Origin: Clostridiales bacterium
GTDB taxonomy: Bacteria; Bacillota; Clostridia; UBA1381
DNA length: 64,000 nt
Reading direction: 5' to 3'
NCBI GenBank assembly: GCA_029219585.1
Contig: JAQXTR010000044.1
Location: 1-64,000 of the forward strand
Program-made: the position numbers and the translations under genes
Shown: in pieces, positions 54,250-63,956 of the stretch
How the letters are laid out: each line of letters starts with the position of its first letter
Numbering within the stretch: position 1 is the first letter of the stretch
Notes under the pieces: model-generated
Databases searched by the model: none
What the model saw: the letters and a program-made list of their open reading frames with translations, nothing else
Told to the model about the DNA's origin: nothing

Positions 54250-55196
54250 ATAAGCACCCTTCCGCAGGCCTCCGCAACCATTTTTTCCGCCGAGTCCAGA
54301 TCTGCGGCATCAATGGTACAGCCCGCCGCCTTCGTATGTCCGCCGCCGCCGAACACCTGTGCAACCGCAGCGACATCGGCGCTGCCGTTTGAACGAAAGC
54401 TTCCGCGTATTTTTCCGTCATATTGCTTCAATGCAACGGCAATCTCTGTACCGCGAATGCGTCTGGGAAGATTTACAAGATCCTGTATATCCTCCGGCTT
54501 CATGCCGTATTTTTCGGTTTCTTCCTCGCTGATTGCAACAATCCTGACTCTGTTGTTATAATATGAATGAATACGCCTTGTAAGCTCCGCCTTAAGCAGC
54601 TCCGATTCAAGATCCTCACAATCAAAAAGCTGCCTTGCAATATCCGCATGATCTATGCCGTATCCTATAAGCTCCGCCGCAGCTCTGAAGGTTTGCGGAG
54701 AAGTATTTGAATATGCGAAGCATCCGGTATCGGAGCATATGGACGCATACAGAAATTTTGCAATTTCCTTGTCAAGCCCAACACCCATTTCCCCGAACAG
54801 CTTAAACAGAATTTCACCGGTTGATGAGATTTCCGGCTCAACATGATTTGCATCTCCGAAAAAGGTATTGGTTTTATGATGATCAATATTCACAACACAC
54901 CGCGCAGCATCAAGTATCGGTCGGCGCAGATTCACGCGCGTAAGATCACCGCAGTCAAGTACAATACACGTGTCACAGTCTGTCGGTTCACCTTTATATA
55001 TAACAGCGATATTCTCATCAAGGAACTGAAGTCTTTTTTCGACAGGCTCTTCAACGTATATAACTGCCGGCACTCCCATCCGTTCAAGCGCAGCACGCAT
55101 CGCAAGGCATGACCCAATTGCGTCACCGTCCGCCTTAATATGCGGTATTATCGCCGCCTTATCTGCATTCTTTATAAATTTTATTATTTCTTCCAT
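54246..55196 (-). CDS. nrnA: DHH/DHHA1 phosphoesterase, NrnA-like
   Basis: 316 residues. DHH domain with IPHIKADGDAIGSCLAM, VLDCGDLTRVN and NIDHHKTNTFFGDANH; DHHA1 domain ends with GGGGHTKAAGCTID. Bacterial relatives hydrolyse nanoRNA (oligoribonucleotides) and 3'-phosphoadenosine 5'-phosphate, using two metal ions. In B. subtilis-like orders, rbfA and truB accompany it; only truB is here. NrnA versus a c-di-AMP-type activity cannot be settled from sequence. Confidence 0.92.
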   Translation of the reverse strand: MEEIIKFIKNADKAAIIPHIKADGDAIGSCLAMRAALERMGVPAVIYVEEPVEKRLQFLDENIAVIYKGEPTDCDTCIVLDCGDLTRVNLRRPILDAARCVVNIDHHKTNTFFGDANHVEPEISSTGEILFKLFGEMGVGLDKEIAKFLYASICSDTGCFAYSNTSPQTFRAAAELIGYGIDHADIARQLFDCEDLESELLKAELTRRIHSYYNNRVRIVAISEEETEKYGMKPEDIQDLVNLPRRIRGTEIAVALKQYDGKIRGSFRSNGSADVAAVAQVFGGGGHTKAAGCTIDAADLDSAEKMVAEACGRVLI

Positions 55197-55252
55197 TTGC
55201 TGTGATTAGCTCCCTTCACAAAGCTGTTTAGAAAAATAACATACAATACATA

Positions 55253-56401
55253 TTATGAGAAATCATCCGGTTTCTTTTCCGAAAGCCCGAATTCATAAAG
55301 CAAGGCTTCACATATTCTTCTTGACGCCTCTCCGTCACCGTATGGGTTGGCTGCCTGCGCCATCTGCCTGTATGACTCCGCATCGTCCAGCAGCTCGTTT
55401 GCAAGCTTTACAATAACATCCTTATCTACACCTGCAATTTTTACAGTTCCCGCCTCGACTGCCTCCGGGCGCTCTGTTTCGCGTCTGAGTACAAGAACGG
55501 GCTTTGCCAGTGCGGGAGCCTCCTCCTGAATACCGCCCGAATCTGTCATAACCATAAAGCTCCTCGCAATTGCATTATGAAGCTCATCGGTGTCAAGCGG
55601 GTCAATCAGATGTACTCTTTCAACGCCGTCCAGAATACCGTTGACAGTTTCGCGTACTGCCGGGTTCAGATGTACCGGATACACAACCTCCGTATCAGGA
55701 TGCGACATTACAACCTCTTTGATTGCCATGCATATATTCTCCAACGGCTTTCCTAAATTCTCACGGCGGTGCGCCGTTACGATGATAACCCGCTTATTAT
55801 CATAATCAAGCTTCTGCAGAGTTTCATCTCTGAACACATAATCCTCGCGTACAGTTGTCTTCAGCGCGTCAATCACGGTATTACCTGTAATGTAAACGGA
55901 CTGCGGATTGACATTTTCCTTTATCAGATTATCATAATTTCTCCGTGTCGGTGCAAAGTTAAGATTTGCGATTCTGCCCGTAAGCTGCCGGTTCATTTCC
56001 TCCGGGAACGGACTGTAAATATCATATGTCCTCAGTCCTGCCTCAACGTGACCTACCTTTATCTGCTCATAAAAAGCCGCAAGCGCTGCAACGAAGCTTG
56101 TTGAAGTGTCGCCGTGTACGAGAACAATATCCGGTTTTTCCTTCTTCAGCACATCCTCCATTCCTGCAAGAACCCTGGTCGTGATTCCCGCAAGAGTCTG
56201 ACGCGATTTCATTATGTCAAGATCATAATCGGGCTTTACTCCGAAAATATCAAGCACCTGATCCAGCATCTGCCTGTGCTGAGCGGTTACACACACTATC
56301 GGGGTTATATTTTCATGCTTGCGAAGCTCCAGAACAAGCGGACACATTTTAATTGCCTCCGGTCTTGTTCCGAAAACTGTCATTACCTTAATATTTTCCA
56401 T
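55253..56401 (-). CDS. wecB: UDP-N-acetylglucosamine 2-epimerase (non-hydrolysing)
   Basis: 382 residues. MTVFGTRPEAIKMCPLVLEL, VHGDTSTSFVAALAAF, HVEAGLRTYDIYSPFPEEMN and TDSGGIQEEAP are the signature blocks of WecB/MnaA. It interconverts UDP-GlcNAc and UDP-ManNAc for wall teichoic acid or surface polysaccharide. It follows a WecA/TagO-like gene by 19 bases, so the pair probably starts linkage-unit synthesis together. Confidence 0.96.
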   Translation of the reverse strand: MENIKVMTVFGTRPEAIKMCPLVLELRKHENITPIVCVTAQHRQMLDQVLDIFGVKPDYDLDIMKSRQTLAGITTRVLAGMEDVLKKEKPDIVLVHGDTSTSFVAALAAFYEQIKVGHVEAGLRTYDIYSPFPEEMNRQLTGRIANLNFAPTRRNYDNLIKENVNPQSVYITGNTVIDALKTTVREDYVFRDETLQKLDYDNKRVIIVTAHRRENLGKPLENICMAIKEVVMSHPDTEVVYPVHLNPAVRETVNGILDGVERVHLIDPLDTDELHNAIARSFMVMTDSGGIQEEAPALAKPVLVLRRETERPEAVEAGTVKIAGVDKDVIVKLANELLDDAESYRQMAQAANPYGDGEASRRICEALLYEFGLSEKKPDDFS

Positions 56402-56420
56402 GTTATTTCCTTTCTTTTAT

Positions 56421-57515
56421 CTATTCAGCATTATCCTCTGTCTGCTCTTCCTCCGCATTCTCCTTATGCTCCGGCTTATGAACAAAGCTGTTCTTTCCCA
56501 TCATCGTCGCAATGAGAATAAATATCAGTACACATATGAGAAGGAGCATCGCTCTTAAAAAACGCTGTTCCGCAAGGAGAATCGCCGTTATTCCCAACAC
56601 TCCGCTTATAGCATAAAGAATAAAAACTGTCTGTTTCTGCGAGAATCCCATATCATAAAGTCTGTGATGCAGGTGTCCGCGGTCGGCAATCATCGGGCTT
56701 TTGCCCGAAAGCATACGTCTTATCATTGCAAACAGCGCATCAAACAGCGGAAGTCCAAGCATTATAAGCGGCACTGCAAACGAGATTACCGCATATGATT
56801 TAAACACGCCCTGTACCGACAGCACCGCAAGAATAAAGCCAAGGAATGTCGAGCCGGTATCTCCCATGAATATCTTCGCCGGATTGAAGTTGAACGGCAG
56901 GAATCCGAAGCATGCACCCATAAGAGCAAGTCCGAGCAATGCGATGGTATACTGATGATAGCTTATAGATATGAACACCAAAGACATTGACATGATTGCG
57001 GATACGCCGGCGGCCAATCCGTCAAGACCGTCTATAAAGTTTACCGCGTTTGTTATGAACACTATCCATATAACCGTTACAATGACCGACAGCCACATGG
57101 GAAGTATTATATAAGGGTTTGTGCTGAACACATTCGGATTTGAGAACACCGAAATCCTTATATCGCCGTAGAATACAACAACCAGCGCCGCTGCTATCTG
57201 AACAACAAATTTCAGCTTCGGCCCCAGCTCCTTACAGTCATCTATAATTCCCAGCACCGCCAGTATCAGCGCACCTATCAGAATAGAAATCGTACCCTTT
57301 GACCAATCATCGTTAAAGCACAGCACCGCCGCCATAAATCCGAATATAATAGCCAGTCCTCCGATTCTGGGCGTCGGTCTTTTATGCACTCTCCTCTTGT
57401 CCTTCGGCACATCCACTGCGCCTATTCTGTATGCCAGTCTGCGCACTACAGGCGTCGCTGCAAATGCGAATATAAAGGATATTATAAAGGCAAATATCAT
57501 ACTTGCGTAACTCAT
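56421..57515 (-). CDS. undecaprenyl-phosphate GlcNAc-1-phosphate transferase, WecA/TagO-like
   Basis: 364 residues with about ten membrane spans. MraY/WecA family motifs: DVPKDKRRVHKRPTPRIGGL, AVNFIDGLDGLAAG (aspartates of the active site), and FNPAKIFMGDTGSTFLG. The absence of an MraY-type HxxG loop and the pairing with wecB favour the GlcNAc-1-P transferase that starts teichoic acid or polysaccharide assembly. The C-terminus is an acidic cytoplasmic tail (EHKENAEEEQTEDNAE). Confidence 0.92.
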   Translation of the reverse strand: MSYASMIFAFIISFIFAFAATPVVRRLAYRIGAVDVPKDKRRVHKRPTPRIGGLAIIFGFMAAVLCFNDDWSKGTISILIGALILAVLGIIDDCKELGPKLKFVVQIAAALVVVFYGDIRISVFSNPNVFSTNPYIILPMWLSVIVTVIWIVFITNAVNFIDGLDGLAAGVSAIMSMSLVFISISYHQYTIALLGLALMGACFGFLPFNFNPAKIFMGDTGSTFLGFILAVLSVQGVFKSYAVISFAVPLIMLGLPLFDALFAMIRRMLSGKSPMIADRGHLHHRLYDMGFSQKQTVFILYAISGVLGITAILLAEQRFLRAMLLLICVLIFILIATMMGKNSFVHKPEHKENAEEEQTEDNAE

Positions 57516-57547
57516 GCAATCTCCCTTTCCTTTTGTTTCTTTATTGA

Positions 57548-58582
57548 TTATTCAACAACAAAACCTACTTTTTTGTAAACCTTCTTCAAGGTTCTGTCTG
57601 CTATTCTGTGCGCCTGCTCAGCGCCGTTTCTGTATATGTCCTGCAAATAGGCCTTATCCTTGATTATTCTGTCATATTCTTCACGGATAGGACGTATTCC
57701 CTCAACAACAGCCTCAGCAACCGCACTCTTAAACGCACCGTAGCCTTGTCCCTCAAAGCCTTCAGCCACCTTTTCGGGATTGCTGTCTGTCATTACAGCC
57801 ATAATACTCAAAAGATTATTTATTCCCGCCTTTGAGTCATCCTCGGGGCGGTATTCAATTATGCCCTCGCTGTCGGTAACAGCGCTCTTTATCTTCTTTG
57901 CTATTACATTAAAATCATCCATCATTGAAATGAAGCCCTTTGGGTTAGGATCTGACTTTGACATCTTCTTTGTCGGCTCCTGAAGGCTCATAATCTTTGC
58001 GCCCGACTTTACAAGCAAGCCCTCCGGAATGGTAAATACATTCCCGTACAGTGCATTGAAGCGGTTTGCAATATCGCGGCAGATTTCAATATGCTGCATC
58101 TGATCCTTGCCCACCGGCACGCAGTCTGCCTGATAAAGCAGTATATCCGCAGCCATAAGCACAGGATATGTAAAAAGTCCTGCATTTATGTTATCTGCGT
58201 GGCGCGCGCTCTTATCCTTAAACTGTGTCATCCTCTGCAGCTCTCCCATATAGGTGTAGCAGTTAAGCACCCAAGCCAGCTCTGCGTGCGCGCTGTTGTG
58301 TGACTGGATGAAAAGAATACACTTTTCCGGATCAATCCCGCATGCAATATAAAGCGCCAAAAGCTCAAGCGTCCTCTTTCTAAGCTCTGCCGGAGTCTGC
58401 CTTACGGTGATTGAATGCATATCCATCATTGCAAATGCGCAGTCATACTCCTCCTGCAAATTAACCCAATTCCTTATTGCACCGATGTAGTTGCCCAGGG
58501 TAATCGTACCCGACGGCTGCACACCGGAAAATATTCTTTTTCTGCGCTCAGGCGCCTGAATTTCTTTGTTCTCAGTTTCCAT
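57548..58582 (-). CDS. trpS: tryptophanyl-tRNA synthetase
   Basis: 344 residues. Class I synthetase: the HIGH-equivalent in FSGVQPSGTITLGNYIGAI (TLGN), GDCIFxxD-type core (DxxxPVGKDQMQHIE), and the KMSKS loop in PTKKMSKSDPNPKG. It charges tRNA-Trp. A short Glu/Lys-rich leader (about 1-15) precedes the fold. It lies 32 bases before the WecA-like gene. No T-box leader is visible directly upstream. Confidence 0.97.
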   Translation of the reverse strand: METENKEIQAPERRKRIFSGVQPSGTITLGNYIGAIRNWVNLQEEYDCAFAMMDMHSITVRQTPAELRKRTLELLALYIACGIDPEKCILFIQSHNSAHAELAWVLNCYTYMGELQRMTQFKDKSARHADNINAGLFTYPVLMAADILLYQADCVPVGKDQMQHIEICRDIANRFNALYGNVFTIPEGLLVKSGAKIMSLQEPTKKMSKSDPNPKGFISMMDDFNVIAKKIKSAVTDSEGIIEYRPEDDSKAGINNLLSIMAVMTDSNPEKVAEGFEGQGYGAFKSAVAEAVVEGIRPIREEYDRIIKDKAYLQDIYRNGAEQAHRIADRTLKKVYKKVGFVVE

Positions 58583-58601
58583 GATATAATTATTCCCTTT
58601 T

Positions 58602-59801
58602 TTATAAAATTTCTGTTAATACAGCACCAAGACGTCTTACGCCCTCTTCTATCTTTTCCGGTGATACGGACGAATAATTCAGCCTGAACTGATTCGACGG
58701 CAGACTCTGGTCTATTGCAAAGTTCGAACCCGGAACAATCGCAACCTTCTTTTCAAGGCACGCGTTCACAACATCCGAAATATCGCCCTCAAGTCCCGGA
58801 CACGTACACCAGAGGAATATTCCTCCCTCCGGAACAGTCCACTCGACCTTGCCCTTGGGGAAGGTTTGCTCCATGGTGTCAAGCATAATCCGGCACTTTT
58901 TGCCGTAAAGCTGTCTGTTCTTCTCAATATACTTATCTATATTGTACTTTTTCATAAATTCCACACACATCAGCTGTGTAAGCATAGGCGTATGAACATC
59001 GTTCACCTGCTTGAGCATCTCGACCTTCTCAAGAAGCTGCGCAGGGCCTATTATGTATCCCAATCTCATACCCGGAGAAAGTATCTTTGAAAATGAACCG
59101 CAGTATATTACCCTGCCGTCCGTATCAAGTGACTTTACCGTTGCAACATCCTCGCCCGAGAAGCGCAGATCACCGTAAGGGTTATCCTCTATAATAAGAA
59201 CATTGTACTTTGCCGCAAGCTCAAGAAGACGCTTTCTCTTCTCAAGAGGCATTGTTGTTCCCGTCGGATTCTGGAAGGTCGGAATGGTATAAAGCAGCTT
59301 AGCGTCCGGATTGGCCTCAAGCGCCGCCTCAAGCTTATCCATATTCATCCCGTCATTGTCAACATCCACTCCGACAAGCTGACATTCGTATGACCGAAAT
59401 GCGTTAAGGCTGCCGATAAAGCTCGGATTTTCAACAATAATCTTATCACCTTTATTGATAATCGCCTTCGCAGTAAGATCAATACCCTGATTTGCACCCG
59501 TGGTAATTATGATTTCATCACCCTCATTATACGCATCCGCCTTCAGCGCACGCGCCTTTGCGCACTCCTTCATCTTCGGATAGCCGTCCGTTGTGCCGTA
59601 CTGCAGTGCCAGAGTCGGCTGTGTCATAAGAATTTTGCCTGCAATCTTTGAAAGCTCATCGCCCGGAAACAGCTCCGATGCCGGATTGCCTCCCGCAAGC
59701 GAAATAATCTCCGGATCTGCCATCCGCTTAAACATTTCACGAATGGCAGAACCCTTCATCGGTTTTACTCTGTCAGAAAAAAACTCACTGTAATCTATCA
59801 T
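58602..59801 (-). CDS. PLP-dependent aminotransferase, fold type I (LysN/2-aminoadipate type)
   Basis: 399 residues. AADPEIISLAGGNPASELFP-like start (MADPEIISLAGGNPASELFP), TTGANQGIDLTAKA, IPTFQNPTGTTMP, EDNPYGDLRF and the PLP lysine in CGSFSKILSPGMRLGYI. The closest relatives by motif are the MocR-like/LysN class of broad 2-oxoacid aminotransferases. The donor and acceptor cannot be read from sequence. No MocR regulator domain is fused. Sits between trpS and glnS, same strand, and may provide glutamate-linked amino-transfer. Confidence 0.92.
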   Translation of the reverse strand: MIDYSEFFSDRVKPMKGSAIREMFKRMADPEIISLAGGNPASELFPGDELSKIAGKILMTQPTLALQYGTTDGYPKMKECAKARALKADAYNEGDEIIITTGANQGIDLTAKAIINKGDKIIVENPSFIGSLNAFRSYECQLVGVDVDNDGMNMDKLEAALEANPDAKLLYTIPTFQNPTGTTMPLEKRKRLLELAAKYNVLIIEDNPYGDLRFSGEDVATVKSLDTDGRVIYCGSFSKILSPGMRLGYIIGPAQLLEKVEMLKQVNDVHTPMLTQLMCVEFMKKYNIDKYIEKNRQLYGKKCRIMLDTMEQTFPKGKVEWTVPEGGIFLWCTCPGLEGDISDVVNACLEKKVAIVPGSNFAIDQSLPSNQFRLNYSSVSPEKIEEGVRRLGAVLTEIL

Positions 59802-59816
59802 TTTATATCATCTCCG

Positions 59817-61493
59817 TTAATTCTTCTTATTCAGCTTTGCCCATGAATCCTTTAATCCGACTGTTCTGTTAAACACAAGCTTCTCCTCCGTTGAATCCTT
59901 ATCCATGCAGAAATAGCCCTGACGCATGAACTGGAACTTATCTCCCGGCTTTGCGCCCGCAAGACCGCTTTCAAGCTTAGCATTCGGCTTTATAACCATA
60001 TTGTCGGGGTTGAGGTTGTCAAGGAAGCTTTCAACACCCGTTTCGTCTGACGGATTTTCAACATTGAAAAGCCTGTCGTAAAGTCTGATTTCACCGTCAA
60101 GTGCGTGTGCGGCGCTTACAAAATGGATTGTACCCTTAACCTTGCGCTTATCTTCGCTGTCGCCGCCCCTTGAATCGGGAGCATAATCACAGTGAATAGC
60201 CGTAATATTTCCGTCTGCGTCCTTTTCACAGCCTGTAGCCGTTACATAATACGCACCCTTTAAGCGGATTTCTCTGCCCGGCACCATTCTCTTATATTTA
60301 TTCGGTGCTTCCTCTCTGAAGTCCTCGCGCTCAATCCAAAGATACTTTGAAAATTCAACCTTGCGCGTACCCATTGACGGATCCTCCGGATTAACCTCTA
60401 CGTCAAAGGTTTCCACCAGATCCTCCGGATAGTTGTCCACAATAAGCTTAACCGGATCAAGCACTGCCATTGCCCGCGGGGCGCTCTTGTTTAAATCCTC
60501 TCTTATACACGCCTCAAGCATTGCAAAATCTATAACACTGTTCGCCTTTGCAACGCCTATTCTCTCACAGAAATCCCTGATTGCCTCCGGCGTATAGCCC
60601 CTTCTTCTCATGCCGCACAGTGTCGACATTCTCGGATCGTCCCAACCGGAAACAATGCCGTCCTTGACAAGCCTGAGGCTTCTTCTCTTACTTGTAATGG
60701 TATAGTTGAGGTTCATTCTCGCAAACTCAATCTGACGTGAGGGGCTTTCAAAGCCCACCTCGCGCAGAACCCAGTCGTAAAGCGGACGGTGATCCTCAAA
60801 TTCAAGCGAGCACAGAGAATGTGTAACGCCCTCAACAGTATCCGAAATAGGATGAGCAAAATCATACATCGGGTATACGCACCATTTGTCGCCCGTTCTG
60901 TGATGATGCGCGCGCAGTATTCTGTATATTACCGGATCTCTCATGTTGAGGTTCGGCGACGCCATATCAATCTTGGCGCGGAGAACCTTTGAGCCGTCCG
61001 GAAACTCTCCGTTTGTCATACGCGTGAATAAATCAAGGTTTTCTTCAATTGAGCGGTCACGGTACGGACTGTTTTTGCCCGGCTCTTTAAGAGTTCCGCG
61101 GTACTCGCGGATTTCATCGGCGCTGAGATCGCACACAAACGCCTTTCCCTTCTTAATGAGAGTCACCGCGGCCTCATGGATCGCATCAAAGTAGTCCGAT
61201 GCGTAAAGCACCTTGTTCCACTTAAAGCCCAGCCATGCTATATCCTCCATAATTGAGTCAACATATTCCGTATCCTCCTTTGTCGGGTTCGTATCGTCAA
61301 AGCGGAGATTACACTTACCGTTATACTTTTCCGCCATACCGAAATCTATGCAGATTGCCTTTGCATGACCTATATGAAGATAGCCGTTCGGTTCAGGCGG
61401 AAAACGGGTCTGAACATGGTCGTAATGTCCCTCCTTTAAATCCTTCTCTATTGCGTCTTCTATAAAATTTTTCGGTGTATATGTTTCTTCCAT
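59817..61493 (-). CDS. glnS: glutaminyl-tRNA synthetase
   Basis: 558 residues from the ATG 8 bases after GGAG; a longer in-frame start overlaps glt[20 protein letters not shown] with the HIGH motif, [16 protein letters not shown], and [10 protein letters not shown] as the KMSKS equivalent, then the C-terminal beta-barrel anticodon domains. GlnRS charges tRNA-Gln directly; many Firmicutes lack it and use GatCAB, so its presence next to gltX is notable. Confidence 0.95.
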   Translation of the reverse strand: MEETYTPKNFIEDAIEKDLKEGHYDHVQTRFPPEPNGYLHIGHAKAICIDFGMAEKYNGKCNLRFDDTNPTKEDTEYVDSIMEDIAWLGFKWNKVLYASDYFDAIHEAAVTLIKKGKAFVCDLSADEIREYRGTLKEPGKNSPYRDRSIEENLDLFTRMTNGEFPDGSKVLRAKIDMASPNLNMRDPVIYRILRAHHHRTGDKWCVYPMYDFAHPISDTVEGVTHSLCSLEFEDHRPLYDWVLREVGFESPSRQIEFARMNLNYTITSKRRSLRLVKDGIVSGWDDPRMSTLCGMRRRGYTPEAIRDFCERIGVAKANSVIDFAMLEACIREDLNKSAPRAMAVLDPVKLIVDNYPEDLVETFDVEVNPEDPSMGTRKVEFSKYLWIEREDFREEAPNKYKRMVPGREIRLKGAYYVTATGCEKDADGNITAIHCDYAPDSRGGDSEDKRKVKGTIHFVSAAHALDGEIRLYDRLFNVENPSDETGVESFLDNLNPDNMVIKPNAKLESGLAGAKPGDKFQFMRQGYFCMDKDSTEEKLVFNRTVGLKDSWAKLNKKN

Positions 61494-61506
61494 AATCTTT
61501 TCTCCA

Positions 61507-63162
61507 TCACTTAATTGAATTGATTGCATCCGTTATTCTTTCTTTTACCTTTTCCCCGCCGAGTGTCTGCATAATCTCATAAAGGTCGGGTGTGTTAAGC
61601 CTTCCGGTTACGGCTGTACGGATAACTCCCGAAACATCACCCACATGACCCTTGAAGCCCTCCGGATTCTGTTTATATTCCTTCGGAGTTGCGGCATATC
61701 CAAGCTCCACGGCCATCTCCTTTACCTGCGGGAACCAGTCCTCTGCCGCGCCGTCCGGATCATATATTTCAAGATACCTTTCGAGTATTGCAAGCTTGTC
61801 ATCATCCGGAACATTCTCAGCCCAGCCGCGCCGTCCGTCAAACAGCTCATCATAAAAATACGCTATATAGTCCTTAACCTCCGACCACTTGCCTATGTCC
61901 TTTCTCGGCTTCTTGTTGCCGCGCTCGATTGAGAATATTCTCTTTGCATATTCAGAATCAGCAGTTATCAGCCTGTGGAGCTGTTCGTCATATTCAGCCG
62001 ACCATGCCTCAACAGCATTATAAACAGTCTCCGTATCGAGAGTCGAAATATATGTTTTTGAAATGTCGTGCAGCTTTACCATATCAAACAGCGCGCCTGC
62101 CTTGCTCATCTTATTGAGCGCAAAAGCGAAATCATCAATAGTTCCGGTTTTGTTCGCGCGTTTCCAGTCCTCATAGTTGGAATTTGCAATCGTCATAAGA
62201 TACTCATTTACCGCGCCCGCCGGATAGCCCGCCTCAGCGTAATAGCTCACCGCAGCCTCCGGATCCTTGCGTTTTGAAAGCTTGCGCTTGCCGCCCGTTT
62301 CCGCATCCTCCTTCATAATCGGAGCAATGTGAGCATACTTAGGCGCCTTAAAGCCCAGTACATAGAAAAGCTGCAGATGTATCGGAACAGATGACAGCCA
62401 CTCATCGCCTCTTGTTACATGAGTTGTCCTCATAAGGTGGTCGTCAATCGCGTGTGCAAAATGATATGTCGGTGTTCCGTCCTTTTTCAGGAGAACAATA
62501 TCGAGAATATTTTCCTGTATCTCTATCTTTCCCTTGACCTCATCCTTAAACTTAATTCTCCCGTCCGGCTTTCCCGGTGACTTAAGGCGGACTACATATT
62601 CATCGCCGTTCTTAATTCTCTTTTCCGCTTCCTCGACGGTAATATCACGATACTTAGCATACTTGCCGTAGATACCCGGAAGCGCCTTTTCCTCCTCCTG
62701 CTGCTTTCTGACCTCCGCAATTTCATCCTCGGTCATAAAGCACGGATATGCAAGCCCCTTTTCCACAAGCTCCTTGACATATGCCTGATATATTTGAGTT
62801 CTTTTGCTCTGCGTATACGGACCGTATGCACCAATTTCCTCCGTCTCACTCACAGCGCCCTCATCGGGTGTTATGCCGAAATTCTTTAATCCGTTTACCA
62901 TGCCGATAACACCGTTTTCAACCTCGCGCTTCTTATCGGTGTCCTCTATTCTCAGAAAAAACACACCGTCCTTTCCGGCAGTCCTTGCCGCAATAAATGC
63001 CGCAAACAGGCTTCCGAAATGCAAAAAACCCGTTGGTGACGGTGCAAATCTTGTAACCTTTGCACCCTCCGGGAGATCACGCGGCGGATACATCGCCTCA
63101 TAATCCGCCGGATTTTTGTCTATCGACGGGAACAGTAATTGTGACATTGCTTTTAAATCCAT
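61507..63162 (-). CDS. gltX: glutamyl-tRNA synthetase
   Basis: 551 residues, long for GluRS (usually about 470-500). [20 protein letters not shown] holds the HIGH equivalent (HFGS), [13 protein letters not shown] follows, and the KMSKS loop is [14 protein letters not shown]. Some 20 residues precede the usual start. The helical anticodon domains follow. It is 13 bases ahead of glnS, so the operon may balance both aminoacylations. An ATG with GGAAGG upstream and a clear promoter. Confidence 0.96.
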   Translation of the reverse strand: MDLKAMSQLLFPSIDKNPADYEAMYPPRDLPEGAKVTRFAPSPTGFLHFGSLFAAFIAARTAGKDGVFFLRIEDTDKKREVENGVIGMVNGLKNFGITPDEGAVSETEEIGAYGPYTQSKRTQIYQAYVKELVEKGLAYPCFMTEDEIAEVRKQQEEEKALPGIYGKYAKYRDITVEEAEKRIKNGDEYVVRLKSPGKPDGRIKFKDEVKGKIEIQENILDIVLLKKDGTPTYHFAHAIDDHLMRTTHVTRGDEWLSSVPIHLQLFYVLGFKAPKYAHIAPIMKEDAETGGKRKLSKRKDPEAAVSYYAEAGYPAGAVNEYLMTIANSNYEDWKRANKTGTIDDFAFALNKMSKAGALFDMVKLHDISKTYISTLDTETVYNAVEAWSAEYDEQLHRLITADSEYAKRIFSIERGNKKPRKDIGKWSEVKDYIAYFYDELFDGRRGWAENVPDDDKLAILERYLEIYDPDGAAEDWFPQVKEMAVELGYAATPKEYKQNPEGFKGHVGDVSGVIRTAVTGRLNTPDLYEIMQTLGGEKVKERITDAINSIK

Positions 63163-63214
63163 GTTGTTTTACCCTTCCTATAATATTTAAGTTATAGTTA
63201 CTCTATTTTATTCT

Positions 63215-63243
63215 ATTATAACGCATTCAGACCAAAATATCAA
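63215..63243 (-). promoter_or_regulatory. promoter of gltX-glnS
   Basis: On the minus strand TTGATA (63238-63243), 17-base spacer, TATAAT (63215-63220), about 50 bases ahead of gltX. Confidence 0.8.
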
Positions 63244-63352
63244 GTGCAAATCCCAAAAGAAAAGGCAATAATTGAAGATTTTTTCATAAAAAGCCATTAT
63301 TGTAACCATTTTATGCCCTTGTATCATATTATAAGCAGGAGGTGATATCAAA

Positions 63353-63814
63353 ATGTCAGATAATCAAATCAGAATAAATGCCGCGTATGCCGACATCCAC
63401 GGCAGCAGCAAATACCCCGGAATCAGGGGAAGAGTGATATTTAAGCAGCTGCGTGACGGGGTTCTTGTGACCGTCAGAATCAGCGGACTGCCGGATAAAA
63501 CAGACGGGATGGGCGTATTTGCGTTCCACATCCATGCCGGAAGCAGCTGCACCGGCAACAGTCAGAACGAGTTTGCCGACGCTGACGGGCATTTTAATCC
63601 GCGCGGCACTCAGCATCCGTATCACGCCGGCGACCTTCCGCCGCTTTTTGCCCATGACGGCTATGCGTATATGTCTTTATTTACCGGCCGTTTCAGTGTA
63701 AAGGACATTATCGGCAGAACGGTAATCATACATCTCGGGGTTGACGATTTCACAACCCAGCCATCAGGCAATGCAGGAGAAATGATAGCCTGCGGGCAAA
63801 TCGTGAGAGGATAA
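63353..63814 (+). CDS. Cu/Zn superoxide dismutase-like protein
   Basis: 153 residues, ATG 10 bases after AGGAGG. Copper ligands: His59 and His61 in FAFHIHAG, His80 in DGHFNPRG and His127 in VIIHLGVDDF. Zinc side: His88, His91 and Asp94 in QHPYHAGDL. Cys66 and Cys147 can form the structural disulfide. It would dismutate superoxide. No signal peptide is visible, so it looks cytoplasmic or released otherwise, unlike most bacterial SodC. Spore-former homologues are sometimes catalytically reduced, so activity needs testing. Confidence 0.85.
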   Translation: MSDNQIRINAAYADIHGSSKYPGIRGRVIFKQLRDGVLVTVRISGLPDKTDGMGVFAFHIHAGSSCTGNSQNEFADADGHFNPRGTQHPYHAGDLPPLFAHDGYAYMSLFTGRFSVKDIIGRTVIIHLGVDDFTTQPSGNAGEMIACGQIVRG

Positions 63815-63829
63815 TGCCGCATTTTATGG

Positions 63830-63885
63830 GGAGGTGCGAGAATTTTCCCGTGACCGCAAAATGCAACTCTCATCTCAGCACCTCC
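63830..63885. repeat. inverted repeat around the fragment start
   Basis: GGAGGTGC (63830-63837) and GCACCTCC (63878-63885) form an 8-bp inverted repeat across a 40-base loop that contains the start codon at 63873. On the minus strand the right arm is the ribosome-binding sequence GGAGGTGC. Confidence 0.6.
63838..63873 (-). pseudogene. possible remnant of a gene start
   Basis: On the minus strand a promoter (63928-63956), GGAGGTGC and ATG (63873) lead into MRVAFCGHGKIL, then into sequence antisense to the Cu/Zn SOD gene with no further family resemblance. The opening resembles the start of SLOG-type proteins (xFCGHxxI). A real gene may have been cut off here. Alternatively the signals are coincidental. 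Confidence 0.35.
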
Positions 63886-63927
63886 GCTTTCGCAGTTACT
63901 TATTTGTAATCATTATTATATTACATA

Positions 63928-63956
63928 ATTGTACATTACAGAAATTCATTTGTCAA
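63928..63956 (-). promoter_or_regulatory. minus-strand promoter near the window end
   Basis: On the minus strand TTGACA (63951-63956), 17-base spacer, TACAAT (63928-63933). The transcript would run into the remnant start at 63873 and the antisense of the SOD gene. Confidence 0.6.
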
